From: Acidobacteriota bacterium | Lineage (GTDB): Bacteria > Acidobacteriota > UBA6911 > JACQTF01 | Length of the DNA stretch: 33,421 nt | NCBI GenBank assembly: GCA_016210925.1 | Contig: JACQTF010000097.1 | Location: 1-33,421, forward strand | Direction: 5' to 3' | Shown: in pieces, positions 33,320 through 33,421 of the stretch | Numbering within the stretch: the stretch's first letter is position 1 | How the letters are laid out: each line of letters starts with the position of its first letter | The notes under the pieces: model-generated | Database searches by the model: none | Told to the model about the DNA's origin: nothing | Seen by the model: only the letters and a program-made list of their open reading frames with translations | Program-made: the position numbers and the translations under genes

Positions 33320-33421
33320 GCGCGCGCGGTACAAGGGGCGTGCGACATATTTGTGGGTGGAGAAATCAACCAATAGCTCGGGTTTCCCAAAATTCTTCCC
33401 AACGCGCACTCAACTGGCAAC

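Overview
The window is a high-GC bacterial chromosome segment. From 12.1 kb to the right edge, on the minus strand, it carries a complete uninterrupted str–S10–spc–alpha translation supercluster (rpsL to rplQ, 35 genes). The left 12 kb is a mosaic of short operons. No RNA genes, insertion sequences or CRISPR arrays were seen. The lineage cannot be proved from the sequence alone. A Gram-negative, Acidobacteriota-like organism fits the exported 154-residue protein, the bacterial RRM protein, the very large Ser/Thr kinase–sigma54 activator and the zinc-binding forms of S4, S14, L24 and L36.

Left region (1–6 kb): a penicillin-acylase-like protein cut by the left edge and apparently internally shortened; a small membrane-anchored pilin-like protein (+); an RRM RNA-binding protein followed by a 120-residue unknown; a secreted alpha/beta hydrolase; a pterin-dependent methyltransferase-like protein divergent from an adenosine-specific kinase; and two small proteins of unknown function. 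A 311-bp gap (5928–6238) holds a perfect 10-bp hairpin and a strongly AT-rich island.

Regulatory region (6.2–12.1 kb): one gene encodes a ~1763-residue protein joining a Ser/Thr kinase, a signal-transduction ATPase, a long TPR array, a GAF domain and a sigma54-interacting AAA+ domain with an intact GAFTGA loop. It has a good sigma70 promoter, and a 42-bp perfect palindrome fills almost all of its predicted 5' leader. Upstream lies a 60-residue zinc-finger (anti-sigma-like) gene, preceded by a correctly spaced sigma54-type promoter candidate and, about 85 bp upstream of the predicted start, an 8-bp inverted repeat placed like an enhancer site. Together these suggest a locally wired sigma54 regulatory module.

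Ribosomal region (12.1–33.2 kb): gene order is canonical. A strong sigma70 promoter (TTGACA-N17-TACATT) and a leader with two hairpins precede rpsL. Several genes use GTG or TTG starts (rpsL, rpsC, rpsM, adk with GTG; rpsD, rpsE with TTG). The striking feature is that 18 intergenic spacers between rplQ and tuf carry heptanucleotide repeat arrays. Sixteen to seventeen are arranged as inverted pairs able to fold into hairpins, in four sequence families (GAAACCT, AACTGAC, GTCAATC and AAATCCA types). They begin within a few bases of a stop codon and often end at the next start. One has been absorbed into the end of rplC, and one supplies the tuf stop codon. The str operon (tuf to rpsL) and the left 12 kb have none that I could see.
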